Assembly (NCBI GenBank): GCA_022796315.1
Contig: JAAWIL010000060.1
Coordinates: 1-10,942, forward strand
Length of the DNA: 10,942 nt
From: Oscillibacter sp.
GTDB taxonomy: Bacteria; Bacillota; Clostridia; Oscillospirales; Oscillospiraceae
Reading direction: 5' to 3'
The translations under genes were made by a program, and so were the position numbers. Shown here piece by piece: positions 1 through 6,516 of this stretch (positions are counted from its first letter, which is position 1; each line of letters starts with the position of its first letter). The notes beneath the pieces are model-generated. The model had not been told where the DNA came from. It did no database searches and saw only the letters and a program-made list of their open reading frames with translations.

Positions 1-94
1 CGGTGGACTTCATAGACAAAACACGGCACATGGATGTGCCGGCGGCCTCGCCCGCCTTGAAAATCGGATACCGATTTTCAAGTGTTTTGACTAT
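1..94. repeat. Right half of a dispersed hairpin-rich repeat, cut by the window edge
   Basis: This is the right part of the repeat family that is complete at 2427-2522. The core at 6-24 (GACTTCATAGACAAAACAC) matches 2478-2496 at 17 of 19 positions. The right end at 71-94 matches 2499-2522 at 22 of 24 and finishes with TGACTAT, the inverted partner of the ATAGTCA left end seen in other copies. Between them lie stem-loops: GGCACA/TGTGCC (25-40), GGCGG/CCGCC (41-56) and a perfect 12-bp stem CTTGAAAATCGG with loop ATA (56-82). The compact copy lacks the first two hairpins, so the interior is modular. No open reading frame in it looks real. It lies just downstream of the PII-like gene. Confidence 0.8.
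18..40 (-). terminator. Possible terminator of the DUF1538/PII-like operon, inside the repeat
   Basis: Read on the minus strand, a perfect 6-bp stem GGCACA/TGTGCC with a 4-nt loop is followed by GTGTTTTG. This is a short stem and a short T tract, about 90 bp beyond the stop of the PII-like gene. It is the only terminator-like structure seen downstream of that operon. It belongs to the repeat, so termination may be a by-product of the insertion. Confidence 0.4.
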
Positions 95-128
95 ATCATT
101 TGATCCTTCCGACCGGGCCGGACAGCCC

Positions 129-776
129 TCACTCCTCGTCCTCCAGCTTCCGCAGGCCCGCGATATCGCTCACCGGCAGGGAGAACACCAGGGACTGCGC
201 CTTGGTCTGCATCCCCGCCTGAGCCATTACGGCCTTCATGATCTCCCGGCGGTTCTCCGTCCTCGCCACGATGAACACCAGCTCCTTCTCCGCCGCGATG
301 GACACGCCGAAGAACTTCCGCGCCAGCTCCGTGCCCGTGCCCTTGGCGTGGACGGAGGTGCCGCCGGTGGCTCCGGCGCTGCGGGCCGCGTCCATCACCT
401 GGTCCGTGCAGCCCTGGTTGGTGATGACAATCAGCAGCTCGTGTGTCAGTTTCTGTTCCATATACTCCTCCGCCTCCCGCTGCAGCAGGTAGTCCCGCGC
501 CGCCGCGCCGCCGATGCTGCTCACCGGCACCGTCATCAGAATCCCCCGGCCGGGGACGTCCAGCCACAGCTCCCGGGCCGCCCGGCGCACCAGCTGCGGC
601 GACCGGGGCGCCATGCACAGCAGCACCGCCTTCTCCGTGGCCTCCAGGCCCAGGCAGTCCAGGATCTCCGTTGTGGCGGTGCCCCGGCCCAGGGCCGTCA
701 GCACCAGGGGGATTCCCTGGGATTGATACCAGGCGGCGAACTCCCCGCTCCGGTTCCGGTCTGTGATGGTAATCAT
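129..776 (-). CDS. Tandem PII-like (GlnB-type) signalling protein paired with a DUF1538 transporter
   Basis: The 215-residue soluble protein appears to hold two PII-like modules, at about residues 1-90 and 109-208. Each starts with a hydrophobic beta strand (MITITD; ELLIVIT), then has a glycine-rich stretch where PII proteins carry the T-loop (LGRGTATTEI; HAKGTGTELARKF), and ends with a PII-like C-terminal strand (ILMTVPVSSIGG; LVFSLPVSDIAGL). PII proteins usually trimerise and bind nucleotides at subunit clefts, often gating a membrane transporter (GlnK-AmtB, SbtB-SbtA). The gene lies 70 bp after the DUF1538 gene with no promoter seen between, so it is probably co-transcribed and regulates that transporter; this is inference. 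I chose ATG at 776, preceded by GGAG at 8 nt. A GTG at 794, behind AAGGGGG, would add six residues and cannot be excluded. The ligand is unknown, and no classical uridylylation tyrosine is evident in the loop regions. Confidence 0.8.
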   Translation of the reverse strand: MITITDRNRSGEFAAWYQSQGIPLVLTALGRGTATTEILDCLGLEATEKAVLLCMAPRSPQLVRRAARELWLDVPGRGILMTVPVSSIGGAAARDYLLQREAEEYMEQKLTHELLIVITNQGCTDQVMDAARSAGATGGTSVHAKGTGTELARKFFGVSIAAEKELVFIVARTENRREIMKAVMAQAGMQTKAQSLVFSLPVSDIAGLRKLEDEE

Positions 777-846
777 CAGGACAGCTCCGCCCACGGCAGA
801 CGCCCCCTTTCTGTGTAATCTCTGAACGCGCCGGGAGATCCGGCCC

Positions 847-2394
847 TCACAGCTCGATGACCTCTTCCTCCTCCGGCTCCTCCGCGCCCCGGGCCCGCTC
901 CGCCCGCCTCAGGCGGATCTGATACAGCAGTCCCAGCAGCTGGATGGTCAGCAGCGGCGTCATGGCCACCATGGCCACCACGCCGAAGGCGTCGGTGACC
1001 ACATTGCCCCCCAGGGCCTCGCAGGCGCCCATGGCGAAGGGCAGCAGGAAGGTGGCCGTCATGGGGCCGGAGGCCACGCCGCCGGAGTCGAAGGCAATGG
1101 CGGTGAACATATCCGGCACCAGGAACGACAGCGCCAGAGCCGCCAGGTAGCCCGGCACCAGGAACCAGACGATGGAGATCCCCGTCAGCACCCGGGTCAT
1201 GGCCAGGCCGATGGACACCGCCACGCCAATGGAGAGGCTGGCGCTCATGGCCCTGCCGGGAATGGCCCCGGAGGTGATCTCCTCCACCTGCCGGTTCAGC
1301 ACATGTACCGCCGGCTCCGCCTGGACGATGAACCAGCCCATCAGCATGCCGATGGGGATCAGCACCCAGTTCCAGGACAGGGCGGCGATCTGCCGGCCCA
1401 GGTAGGTGCCCGCCGGCATGAAGCCCACGTTGACCCCGGTGAGGAAGAGCACCAGTCCAAGGTAAGTATATAGGAGACCGATCACAATTTTCAACAGTTT
1501 TTTTCGGTTTAACCGCAAAGAGACGATTTGAAACACGGCGAAGAAGACCGCGATGGGGGCCAGGCATACCGCCACCTCCCGGATATACTCCGGAAGGCTC
1601 CCGGTGAAGAGGCCCCACAGCACCCGGGTATCCTCCGCCCGGGGCACCGCCGCGGGCACGTAGGTCCCGGAGGCCGGGTATGCCAGCGCCAGAATCAGCA
1701 CCGCCAGAACCGGCCCCACGGAGCACAGGGCCACCAGGCCGAAGCTGTCCCGGGAGGCGTTGGCGTCGCTCCGGATGGAGGACACGCCCAGGCCCAGGGC
1801 CATGATGAAGGGCACCGTCATGGGCCCCGTGGTGACGCCGCCGGAGTCAAAGGCGATGGCCCAGAAGTTCTCCGGCACAAAGAGGGCCAGCACGAACACC
1901 GCCCCGTAAAAAAACACCAGCATCCACTGCAGGGGCACCCGGAAGAGAATCCGCAGCAGGGCGATCACCAGGAAGATTCCCACGCCCACCGCCACGGCCC
2001 CCACCAGAATCCCGCCGGGGATGCCGGGCACCTGCACCGCCAGCACCTGGAGATCCGGCTCGGACACGGTGATGATGACGCCGATCAAAAGGCTCACCGC
2101 CACCACCACGGAGAGCTTCCGGGACTTCGTCATCTGGGCCCCCGCCCGCTCGCCGATGGGGGTCATGGCGCTCTCGGCGCCCAGGGTGAACAGCCCCATC
2201 CCCAGAATCAGCAGCACCGCCCCCACCAAGAAGGCCAGCAGCGTGTCCGCAGGCACCGGGGCGGCGGTGAAGCACAGCGCCAGCACAATGGCGGTGATGG
2301 GCAGCACGGAGGCCAGGGCCTCCCGGATCTTCTCCCCCAGGATCGTCTTCGTCTTGTCCAGGGCCTCCCGCCAGTTCTCCCGCAATCCCCTCAC
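847..2394 (-). CDS. DUF1538 membrane protein with two fused repeats (UmpA-UmpB-like, candidate cation/H+ antiporter)
   Basis: This 515-residue polytopic inner-membrane protein is built from two related halves. Motif AFDSGGVTTGPMT at 181-193 recurs as AFDSGGVASGPMT at 434-446. An earlier pair is TVSEPDLQVLAVQV (about 109-122) and IVQAEPAVHVLNRQV (about 356-370). These are DUF1538 signatures. From memory, a separate DUF1538 pair, UmpA and UmpB of Halomonas, was described as a two-component Na+(Li+,K+)/H+ antiporter. Here both halves are in one chain, so a self-contained pseudosymmetric transporter is inferred; the substrate is not shown by sequence. Other features are a cytosolic-looking charged N-terminus (about 1-27) and an acidic C-terminal tail (EEPEEEEVIEL). 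The start is GTG at 2394, preceded by GGAAGG at close spacing. The gene is first in the operon with the PII-like gene and is read from a promoter near 2549-2578 through a repeat-containing leader. Confidence 0.85.
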   Translation of the reverse strand: MRGLRENWREALDKTKTILGEKIREALASVLPITAIVLALCFTAAPVPADTLLAFLVGAVLLILGMGLFTLGAESAMTPIGERAGAQMTKSRKLSVVVAVSLLIGVIITVSEPDLQVLAVQVPGIPGGILVGAVAVGVGIFLVIALLRILFRVPLQWMLVFFYGAVFVLALFVPENFWAIAFDSGGVTTGPMTVPFIMALGLGVSSIRSDANASRDSFGLVALCSVGPVLAVLILALAYPASGTYVPAAVPRAEDTRVLWGLFTGSLPEYIREVAVCLAPIAVFFAVFQIVSLRLNRKKLLKIVIGLLYTYLGLVLFLTGVNVGFMPAGTYLGRQIAALSWNWVLIPIGMLMGWFIVQAEPAVHVLNRQVEEITSGAIPGRAMSASLSIGVAVSIGLAMTRVLTGISIVWFLVPGYLAALALSFLVPDMFTAIAFDSGGVASGPMTATFLLPFAMGACEALGGNVVTDAFGVVAMVAMTPLLTIQLLGLLYQIRLRRAERARGAEEPEEEEVIEL

Positions 2395-2426
2395 CGTCCC
2401 TTCCCGCAGCCGGATGGAAAGCCTTT

Positions 2427-2522
2427 ATAGTCACCACAGCTGAAAAGAAGCAAATGCCTCTTTTCAACCCTGCGGCAGACTTCACAGGCAAAACACAGCC
2501 GATTTTCAAGCGGTTTGACTAT
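2427..2522. repeat. Complete compact copy of the dispersed hairpin repeat, in the DUF1538 leader
   Basis: This 96-bp element begins ATAGTCA (2427-2433) and ends TGACTAT (2516-2522), a perfect 7-bp inverted end. The inversion continues imperfectly to about 20 bp, through TGAAAA and its complement TTTTCA. The left 42 bp match 10849-10890 at 39 of 42 positions. The right 24 bp match 71-94 at 22 of 24. An inner stem-loop spans 2439-2468 (13-bp arms with two mismatches, loop AAAT). The copy lies between the predicted promoter and the start codon of the DUF1538 gene, so it should be transcribed as part of its leader. No transposase or clear target-site duplication is visible. It is best described as a MITE-like or REP-like intergenic element. 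Confidence 0.8.
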
Positions 2523-2548
2523 TCCTTCCGAACTGTAAATTCGTAAAC

Positions 2549-2578
2549 AATATATCATAGAATCCGTCTTCCCTTCAA
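2549..2578 (-). promoter_or_regulatory. Promoter of the DUF1538/PII-like operon
   Basis: On the minus strand, TTGAAG (2573-2578) and TATATT (2549-2554) are separated by 18 bp in an AT-rich stretch, which fits a sigma-A promoter. Transcription would start near 2542, giving a leader of about 150 nt that contains the whole repeat at 2427-2522. Confidence 0.6.
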
Positions 2579-2631
2579 GGAAGCCTGGCATCTTTTAACA
2601 GGATATTTACAAAGCCCCGCCCCGGCCGCCC

Positions 2632-2655
2632 CGTGGATTTCATTGAAAATCCACG
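2632..2655. other. Perfect 9-bp stem-loop, possibly a remnant of the repeat
   Basis: CGTGGATTT (2632-2640) pairs perfectly with AAATCCACG (2647-2655) around the loop CATTGA. The sequence then runs into AAAAACAC. The GTGGATTTCAT part and the trailing AAAACAC resemble the repeat core GTGGACTTCATAGACAAAACAC at 3-24, so this may be a rearranged core fragment. There is no T tract on either side, so it is not a standard terminator. It sits between the two divergent promoters. Confidence 0.4.
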
Positions 2656-2713
2656 AAAAACACCCGCAGAACCTGTCCATTCCTCCAAAATTCATCTTTG
2701 GTGCTTTCGCCGC

Positions 2714-2742
2714 TTCTCAAGTCCGGCAGGAATCGCTATAAT
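2714..2742 (+). promoter_or_regulatory. Promoter of the Na+/phosphate symporter
   Basis: TTCTCA (2714-2719, four of six matches to TTGACA) and a consensus TATAAT (2737-2742) are separated by exactly 17 bp. Transcription would begin near 2749, about 50 nt before the ATG at 2800. No repeated PHO-box-like operator could be recognised. Confidence 0.75.
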
Positions 2743-2799
2743 ACATACTGAGGTATTTTGCCTTATCCTCTCAACATTATCACGAAAAGGAGCGGTGAC

Positions 2800-4554
2800 A
2801 TGGACATTTTCTCCGTCTTTACCCTCTGCGGCGGTCTGGCGTTCTTTCTCTATGGCATGACCACCATGTCCAAGAGTCTGGAAAAGATGGCCGGCGGCAA
2901 GCTGGAACGGCTGCTCAAGCGCATGACCTCCAGCCCCATCAAGAGTCTGCTGCTGGGCGCGGGAATCACCATCGCCATTCAGTCCTCCTCCGCTGTAACG
3001 GTGATGCTGGTGGGCCTTGTGAACTCCGGCGTCATGGAGCTGGGGCAGACCATCGGCGTCATCATGGGCTCCAACGTGGGCACCACGCTGACGGCGTGGA
3101 TTCTCTCCCTCACCGGCATCGAGAGCGAGAGCGTCCTTTTGAACATGCTCAAGCCGGAGAACTTCTCCCCTCTGCTGGCCCTGACGGGCGTGATTCTCAT
3201 CATGGGCTCCAAGCGGCAGCGGCGGCGGGACGTGGGCCGGATTCTGGTGGGCTTCTCCATCCTGATGTACGGCATGGAGCTGATGAAGAACGCCGTGAGC
3301 CCCCTGGCGGACATGCCGGAGTTCTCCCAGATCCTGACGGCCTTCCAGAATCCCCTGCTGGGCGTGCTGGTGGGCGCGGTGTTCACCGGCGTGATTCAGT
3401 CCTCCGCCGCCTCGGTGGGCATTCTCCAGGCCCTGGCCCTCACCGGCTCCATTACCTACGGCATGGCCATCCCCATCATCATGGGCCAGAACATCGGCAC
3501 CTGCGTCACGGCCCTGCTCAGCTCCATCGGCGTCAACCGCAACGCCAAGCGGGTGTCCGTGATCCACATCTCCTTCAACGTCATCGGTACCGTGGTGGGC
3601 CTGCTCCTCTTCTTCGGCGGCGACCTGCTGTTCCATTACACCTTTATGGACCTGCCCGTGGGGGCCGTGGGCATCGCCCTCTGCCACACGGTGTTCAACG
3701 TCTTCACCACCCTGCTCCTCATGCCCTTCTCCCGCCAGCTGGAAAAGCTGGCGCGGAGACTGGTGCGCGCCGGCTCCAAGGCCGGGGAGTTCGCCTTCCT
3801 GGACCCCCTGCTGCTGCGGACGCCCAGCGTGGCCATCAGCGAGTGCGTCTCCATGTCCGGCCGCATGAGCGAACTGGCCCGGCACACCCTGAACCTCTCC
3901 CTTCAGCAGCTGTGGGAGTACAGCGAGGCCCGGGAGGCGGAGATCATTGCCAATGAGGACAAGCTGGACCTCTACGAGGACCATCTGGGCAGCTATTTGG
4001 TGCAGATCTCCCAGCACGGCGTGTCCATGGACGACATCCGCACGGTCTCCCACCTGCTCCACGCCATCAGCGACTTTGAGCGCATCGGCGACCACGCCCT
4101 GAACCTCCAGGAGTCCGCCCAGGAGCTTCACGAGAAGGCCCTGCGCTTCTCCGGCAACGCCGAACAGGAGCTCCAGGTGCTTCAGGCGGCGCTGATGGAC
4201 ACTGTGGACAAGTCCTTCGCCAGCTTTGAGCGCAACAGCGCCCACGCCGCCACGGAGGTGGAGCCCCTGGAGGAGACCGTGGACCGTCTCACCGAGGAGA
4301 TCCGCTCCCGCCACATCTCCCGCCTCCAGGCCGGCCAATGTACCATCCAGATGGGCTTTATCCTCAACGACCTGCTGGTGAACATCGAGCGAATCAGCGA
4401 CCACTGCTCCAACATCGCCGTCTCCGTCATCGAGGAGAAGCGGGATCACGTGGACCGCCACGCCTACCTCAGCAAGATGAAGGACCAGGGGGAGTTCAAC
4501 GCCCTCCTGTCCGCCAATCTCCAGAAGTACAAGCTGCCGGAGAACGACCTTTGA
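2800..4554 (+). CDS. Na+/phosphate symporter (NptA/YjbB-like, PNaS family) with C-terminal PhoU-like domain
   Basis: This 584-residue protein imports (or in YjbB-like members exports) inorganic phosphate with sodium across the cytoplasmic membrane. The membrane part (about 1-315) has the inverted-repeat signature of the family: QSSSAVT (61-67) and QSSAAS (200-205), each followed by a glycine-rich segment, GSNVGTT (90-96) and GQNIGTC (229-235). Residues from about 345 to 560 form a helical, acidic PhoU-like domain with two similar helices, FERIGDHALNL and IERISDHCSNI, which carry the E-RI-DH metal-site pattern of PhoU. Length is normal for the fused form. The start is ATG at 2800, behind AAGGAG at 7-nt spacing; an in-frame upstream ATG at 2758 lacks a comparable site. 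The gene is monocistronic, divergent from the DUF1538 operon and convergent with the MscS gene. Transport direction cannot be read from sequence. Confidence 0.93.
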   Translation: MDIFSVFTLCGGLAFFLYGMTTMSKSLEKMAGGKLERLLKRMTSSPIKSLLLGAGITIAIQSSSAVTVMLVGLVNSGVMELGQTIGVIMGSNVGTTLTAWILSLTGIESESVLLNMLKPENFSPLLALTGVILIMGSKRQRRRDVGRILVGFSILMYGMELMKNAVSPLADMPEFSQILTAFQNPLLGVLVGAVFTGVIQSSAASVGILQALALTGSITYGMAIPIIMGQNIGTCVTALLSSIGVNRNAKRVSVIHISFNVIGTVVGLLLFFGGDLLFHYTFMDLPVGAVGIALCHTVFNVFTTLLLMPFSRQLEKLARRLVRAGSKAGEFAFLDPLLLRTPSVAISECVSMSGRMSELARHTLNLSLQQLWEYSEAREAEIIANEDKLDLYEDHLGSYLVQISQHGVSMDDIRTVSHLLHAISDFERIGDHALNLQESAQELHEKALRFSGNAEQELQVLQAALMDTVDKSFASFERNSAHAATEVEPLEETVDRLTEEIRSRHISRLQAGQCTIQMGFILNDLLVNIERISDHCSNIAVSVIEEKRDHVDRHAYLSKMKDQGEFNALLSANLQKYKLPENDL

Positions 4555-4563
4555 TATCTTGCC

Positions 4564-4605
4564 ATCGTCACCGCAGCGGAAACGGAGCTGTGACTCCTTT
4601 TCAAC
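4564..4605. repeat. Diverged left-end copy of the dispersed repeat
   Basis: This 42-bp stretch aligns without gaps to the left end of the repeat at 10849-10890, with 31 of 42 positions identical. Conserved parts are GTCACCGCAG at the left and CTTTTCAAC at the right, while the loop region has changed. Downstream, CCCCGTGAAAAACGG (about 4656-4670) recalls the GGCCGTGAAACGGCC hairpin of the right-edge copy. The right half of the element is missing, and the MscS terminator occupies that place. It starts 9 bp after the stop of the Na+/Pi symporter gene. Confidence 0.6.
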
Positions 4606-4609
4606 TGAC

Positions 4610-4641
4610 GGACCATGGGTCCGCCGATGCGCGGAGCGCAT
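4610..4641. other. Two small perfect stem-loops after the symporter gene
   Basis: GGACC-ATG-GGTCC (4610-4622) is followed by ATGCGC-GGA-GCGCAT (4627-4641) and then TTGCGTTT. They resemble the hairpin modules inside the repeat and may be part of the degraded copy at 4564. They could slow or end transcription from the Na+/Pi gene, but the T tract is interrupted, so a plus-strand terminator is only possible. Confidence 0.4.
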
Positions 4642-4662
4642 TTGCGTTTCCGCGGCCCCGTG

Positions 4663-4694
4663 AAAAACGGTCCCCCCTGCCAAAGGCCGGGGGG
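4663..4694 (-). terminator. Rho-independent terminator of the lysR-mscS operon
   Basis: On the minus strand, CCCCCC (4689-4694) pairs with GGGGGG (4672-4677). The stem continues, after one mismatch, with GCC/GGC around a TTT loop. It is followed by ACCGTTTTT (T tract at 4663-4667). It begins only 6 nt after the MscS stop codon, a typical position. Confidence 0.8.
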
Positions 4695-4700
4695 ATCTTC

Positions 4701-5507
4701 TCACTTCTCCACAATATGCACATTCAGGTGGTTGTACGTCATCTCCACCCCCTGCTCCGCGAAGGCGGGCCGCAGCCGCTCCGACAGCGTGAACTTCACA
4801 TCCAGATAGTCCGCCGCCGCGCACCAGCAGTAGATCGTGTACTCGATGGCGCTCTCGCCGTAGCCCGTGACATAGACCGCCGGGGCCGGGTCCTCCAAAA
4901 TCCCCGGCGTCCCCTCCAGCGCCGCGTGGCAGGCGGCCTTCACCGCCTCGGTTCCGTCGTCGTAGGAGGCCGTGACCACCTGGGTCACCCGGCGGCGGCC
5001 CAGGGCCGTGTAATTGGTCACCTGGGAGTCCGCCAGCCCCTTGTTGGGCAGCATCACCAGAAGGCCGTCCTGCGTCACCAGCCGGGTGTGGTTCAGGGTG
5101 ATCTCCTCCACGGTCCCGGCGGTGCCGGAGGCCTCGATATAGTCCCCGATGGCAAAGAGCCGGGAGGAGAGAATCACCAGCCCCCCGGCGATGTTGCCCA
5201 GCACGTCCTCCGCCGCCAGGGTGACCCCCAGGGAGGCCACCGACAGCAGCGCCACCAGGGACGTCATGTCAATGCCCAGACTCCCCACCACAATGATGGC
5301 CCCGATCAGGTACAGCACCGTCTTGATCCCGGAGAAGAGGTACTTCCGGATGCGCTGGTCCAGCTTGGACCGCTCCAGCAGCCGCCGCACCAGCTTCAGT
5401 GCGACCTTGGTCACCACCAGGCAGACCGCCAGGGTCAGCAGCGCCGAAAGCATCCCCTCCAGGGAGAGATTCATGTTCTTCGCCAGGTCCTGCAAGTTCA
5501 ACGACAT
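4701..5507 (-). CDS. Small MscS-family mechanosensitive channel
   Basis: This 268-residue protein is about the length of E. coli MscS (286). It should form a membrane-tension-gated channel that releases solutes on hypo-osmotic shock. Predicted membrane helices are TM1 (about 17-39), TM2 (56-78) and pore helix TM3 (84-117). TM3 is rich in Gly and Ala and contains LAAEDVLGNIAGGLVIL, aligning with the MscS pore helix. The soluble beta domain follows with GDYIEASGTAGTVEEITLNHTRL (120-142) and MLPNKGLADSQVTNY (152-166), the usual MscS signature. A C-terminal alpha/beta domain runs to the end. The start is ATG at 5507, with AGGAGG at 7-nt spacing inside the end of the lysR gene. The two genes overlap by 10 bp, so translation is likely coupled. 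A glutamate and aspartate (E100, D101) lie within TM3, which may influence ion preference. Confidence 0.92.
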   Translation of the reverse strand: MSLNLQDLAKNMNLSLEGMLSALLTLAVCLVVTKVALKLVRRLLERSKLDQRIRKYLFSGIKTVLYLIGAIIVVGSLGIDMTSLVALLSVASLGVTLAAEDVLGNIAGGLVILSSRLFAIGDYIEASGTAGTVEEITLNHTRLVTQDGLLVMLPNKGLADSQVTNYTALGRRRVTQVVTASYDDGTEAVKAACHAALEGTPGILEDPAPAVYVTGYGESAIEYTIYCWCAAADYLDVKFTLSERLRPAFAEQGVEMTYNHLNVHIVEK

Positions 5508-6487
5508 TCCGTCTCCTCCTGTTCCCCGCCCTGTCCCGCCAGGGACCGGTGCATCCGCTCGGTAAAGTCCACGGCGTCCGCCACCGCCGCCTCCAGCAGC
5601 GCCACGAACTGCGCCGCCCTGGGGGCCAGGCGGCCGCCCCGGGGGGCAATCCAGCCGATGCGGACGGGACTTTTGTCCGCCAGGGGCACCGTCACCACCG
5701 CCTGGCTGATGAAGCTCTCCACCAGCAGCCCGCTGCCGGTGGTGAAGGCGTCGGTCCGGGCCAGGACGCTCATCATGGTGGCCCGGTTGTTCACATGAAT
5801 CCAGCGGTCCGGGCGGCGCATGGAGGGATACTCCTCGGAGAAGTCCGCCGCCACTCCCTGGGCCTGCTGAAAGGAGACGTAGGGGTACCCCTCCAGGTCC
5901 GCCTCCGTCACCGCCGCCCGCTCCGCCAGGGGGTGCTCCCGGCGGACGTAGACACAGGGCGTCACCGCCGCCGTCTCGTGGAAGGCCAGCTCCCTGGCGT
6001 CCAGCAGCCGGCGGATGATCTTCTCCGTCAGGTCCGTCAGGAAGATCACGCCCACATCCGCCCGGTGGTCGTACACATCGTCAATCACCGCGTCCATCCC
6101 CGTCTCCCGCAGGGAGAAGCGGAAGCGGTGGTCCTCCGCCCGCTGGAGCAGGCGCAGAAACGCCTCCTCCGTAAAGGGGTAGCGCTGGGTCGATACGGAG
6201 AACCGGGCCGGCGCGGACCGGTCCCGGCCGGGGCCGTACAGTCCCTCAATCCGCCGCTTCTGCTCCAGCAGCGACAGGGCGTAGCCCAAAAACTCCTTGC
6301 CCTCCGGGGTGAACTCCACGCCCCGGTTGCTGCGGCGGAAAAACTGGATGCCCAGTTCCTCCTCCAGCTCCCGCACCGCCGCAGAGATGCCGGACTGGGA
6401 CAGGTGCAGCCGCTGGGCGGCCTTGTTGATGGAGCCGCACTTGGAGATCTCCGCTACGTAGGTCAGCTGCTGAAAGGTCACAGACAC
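5498..6487 (-). CDS. LysR-family transcriptional regulator
   Basis: This 329-residue cytosolic DNA-binding protein has an N-terminal winged helix-turn-helix (residues 1-60). Its recognition segment is GSINKAAQRLHLSQSGISAAVRELEEELG, followed by FFRRSNRGVEFTPEGKEF, the standard LysR signature. A linker helix (about 62-90) leads into a periplasmic-binding-protein-like effector domain (about 93-300). The C-terminal tail is hydrophilic. The effector and target genes cannot be read from sequence. The gene is first in an operon with the MscS channel gene, which it overlaps by 10 bp, so the channel is a candidate target, but so is its own promoter. The start is GTG at 6487, only 4 nt after AGGAGG; GTG at 6481, two codons later, has 10-nt spacing and is an alternative. 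Confidence 0.92.
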   Translation of the reverse strand: MSVTFQQLTYVAEISKCGSINKAAQRLHLSQSGISAAVRELEEELGIQFFRRSNRGVEFTPEGKEFLGYALSLLEQKRRIEGLYGPGRDRSAPARFSVSTQRYPFTEEAFLRLLQRAEDHRFRFSLRETGMDAVIDDVYDHRADVGVIFLTDLTEKIIRRLLDARELAFHETAAVTPCVYVRREHPLAERAAVTEADLEGYPYVSFQQAQGVAADFSEEYPSMRRPDRWIHVNNRATMMSVLARTDAFTTGSGLLVESFISQAVVTVPLADKSPVRIGWIAPRGGRLAPRAAQFVALLEAAVADAVDFTERMHRSLAGQGGEQEETECR

Positions 6488-6516
6488 GCCCCCTCCTGCT
6501 TGTTGGTTCTGCTGTG

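Larger units (their letters stand above)
2395..2799. other. Divergent intergenic region between the DUF1538 operon and the Na+/Pi symporter
   Basis: This 405-bp stretch holds no convincing gene. From left to right it contains the ribosome binding site of the DUF1538 gene, a complete 96-bp hairpin repeat (2427-2522), a minus-strand promoter (2549-2578), a separate 9-bp stem-loop (2632-2655), a plus-strand promoter (2714-2742) and the symporter ribosome binding site (AAGGAG, 2787-2792). The AT-rich section at about 2523-2610 contrasts with the GC-rich surroundings, as expected for promoter DNA. Short reading frames here are not supported by any ribosome binding site. Confidence 0.7.

Noticed and set aside
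2427..2522. A riboswitch in the DUF1538 leader
   Set aside because: It is structured and in the right place, but the same sequence occurs downstream of deoC and at other unrelated sites, so a dispersed repeat explains it better. It matches no riboswitch class I can recognise.
2420..2530. Target-site duplication flanking the complete repeat
   Set aside because: The flanking bases (TTT on the left, TCC on the right) do not form a convincing direct duplication, so transposition is not shown by this copy.
2692..4824. A 710-codon open frame on the minus strand, antisense to the Na+/Pi symporter
   Set aside because: Its product is a low-complexity Gly/Ala/His/Gln/Val-rich sequence with no domain, and it mirrors a strongly supported gene. 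Long antisense frames are expected where third positions are mostly G or C.
4338..5798. A 486-codon open frame on the plus strand over the mscS and lysR genes
   Set aside because: The opposite strand encodes well-conserved MscS and LysR proteins. This frame is Arg/Pro/His/Gln-rich with no ribosome binding site, so it is a shadow.
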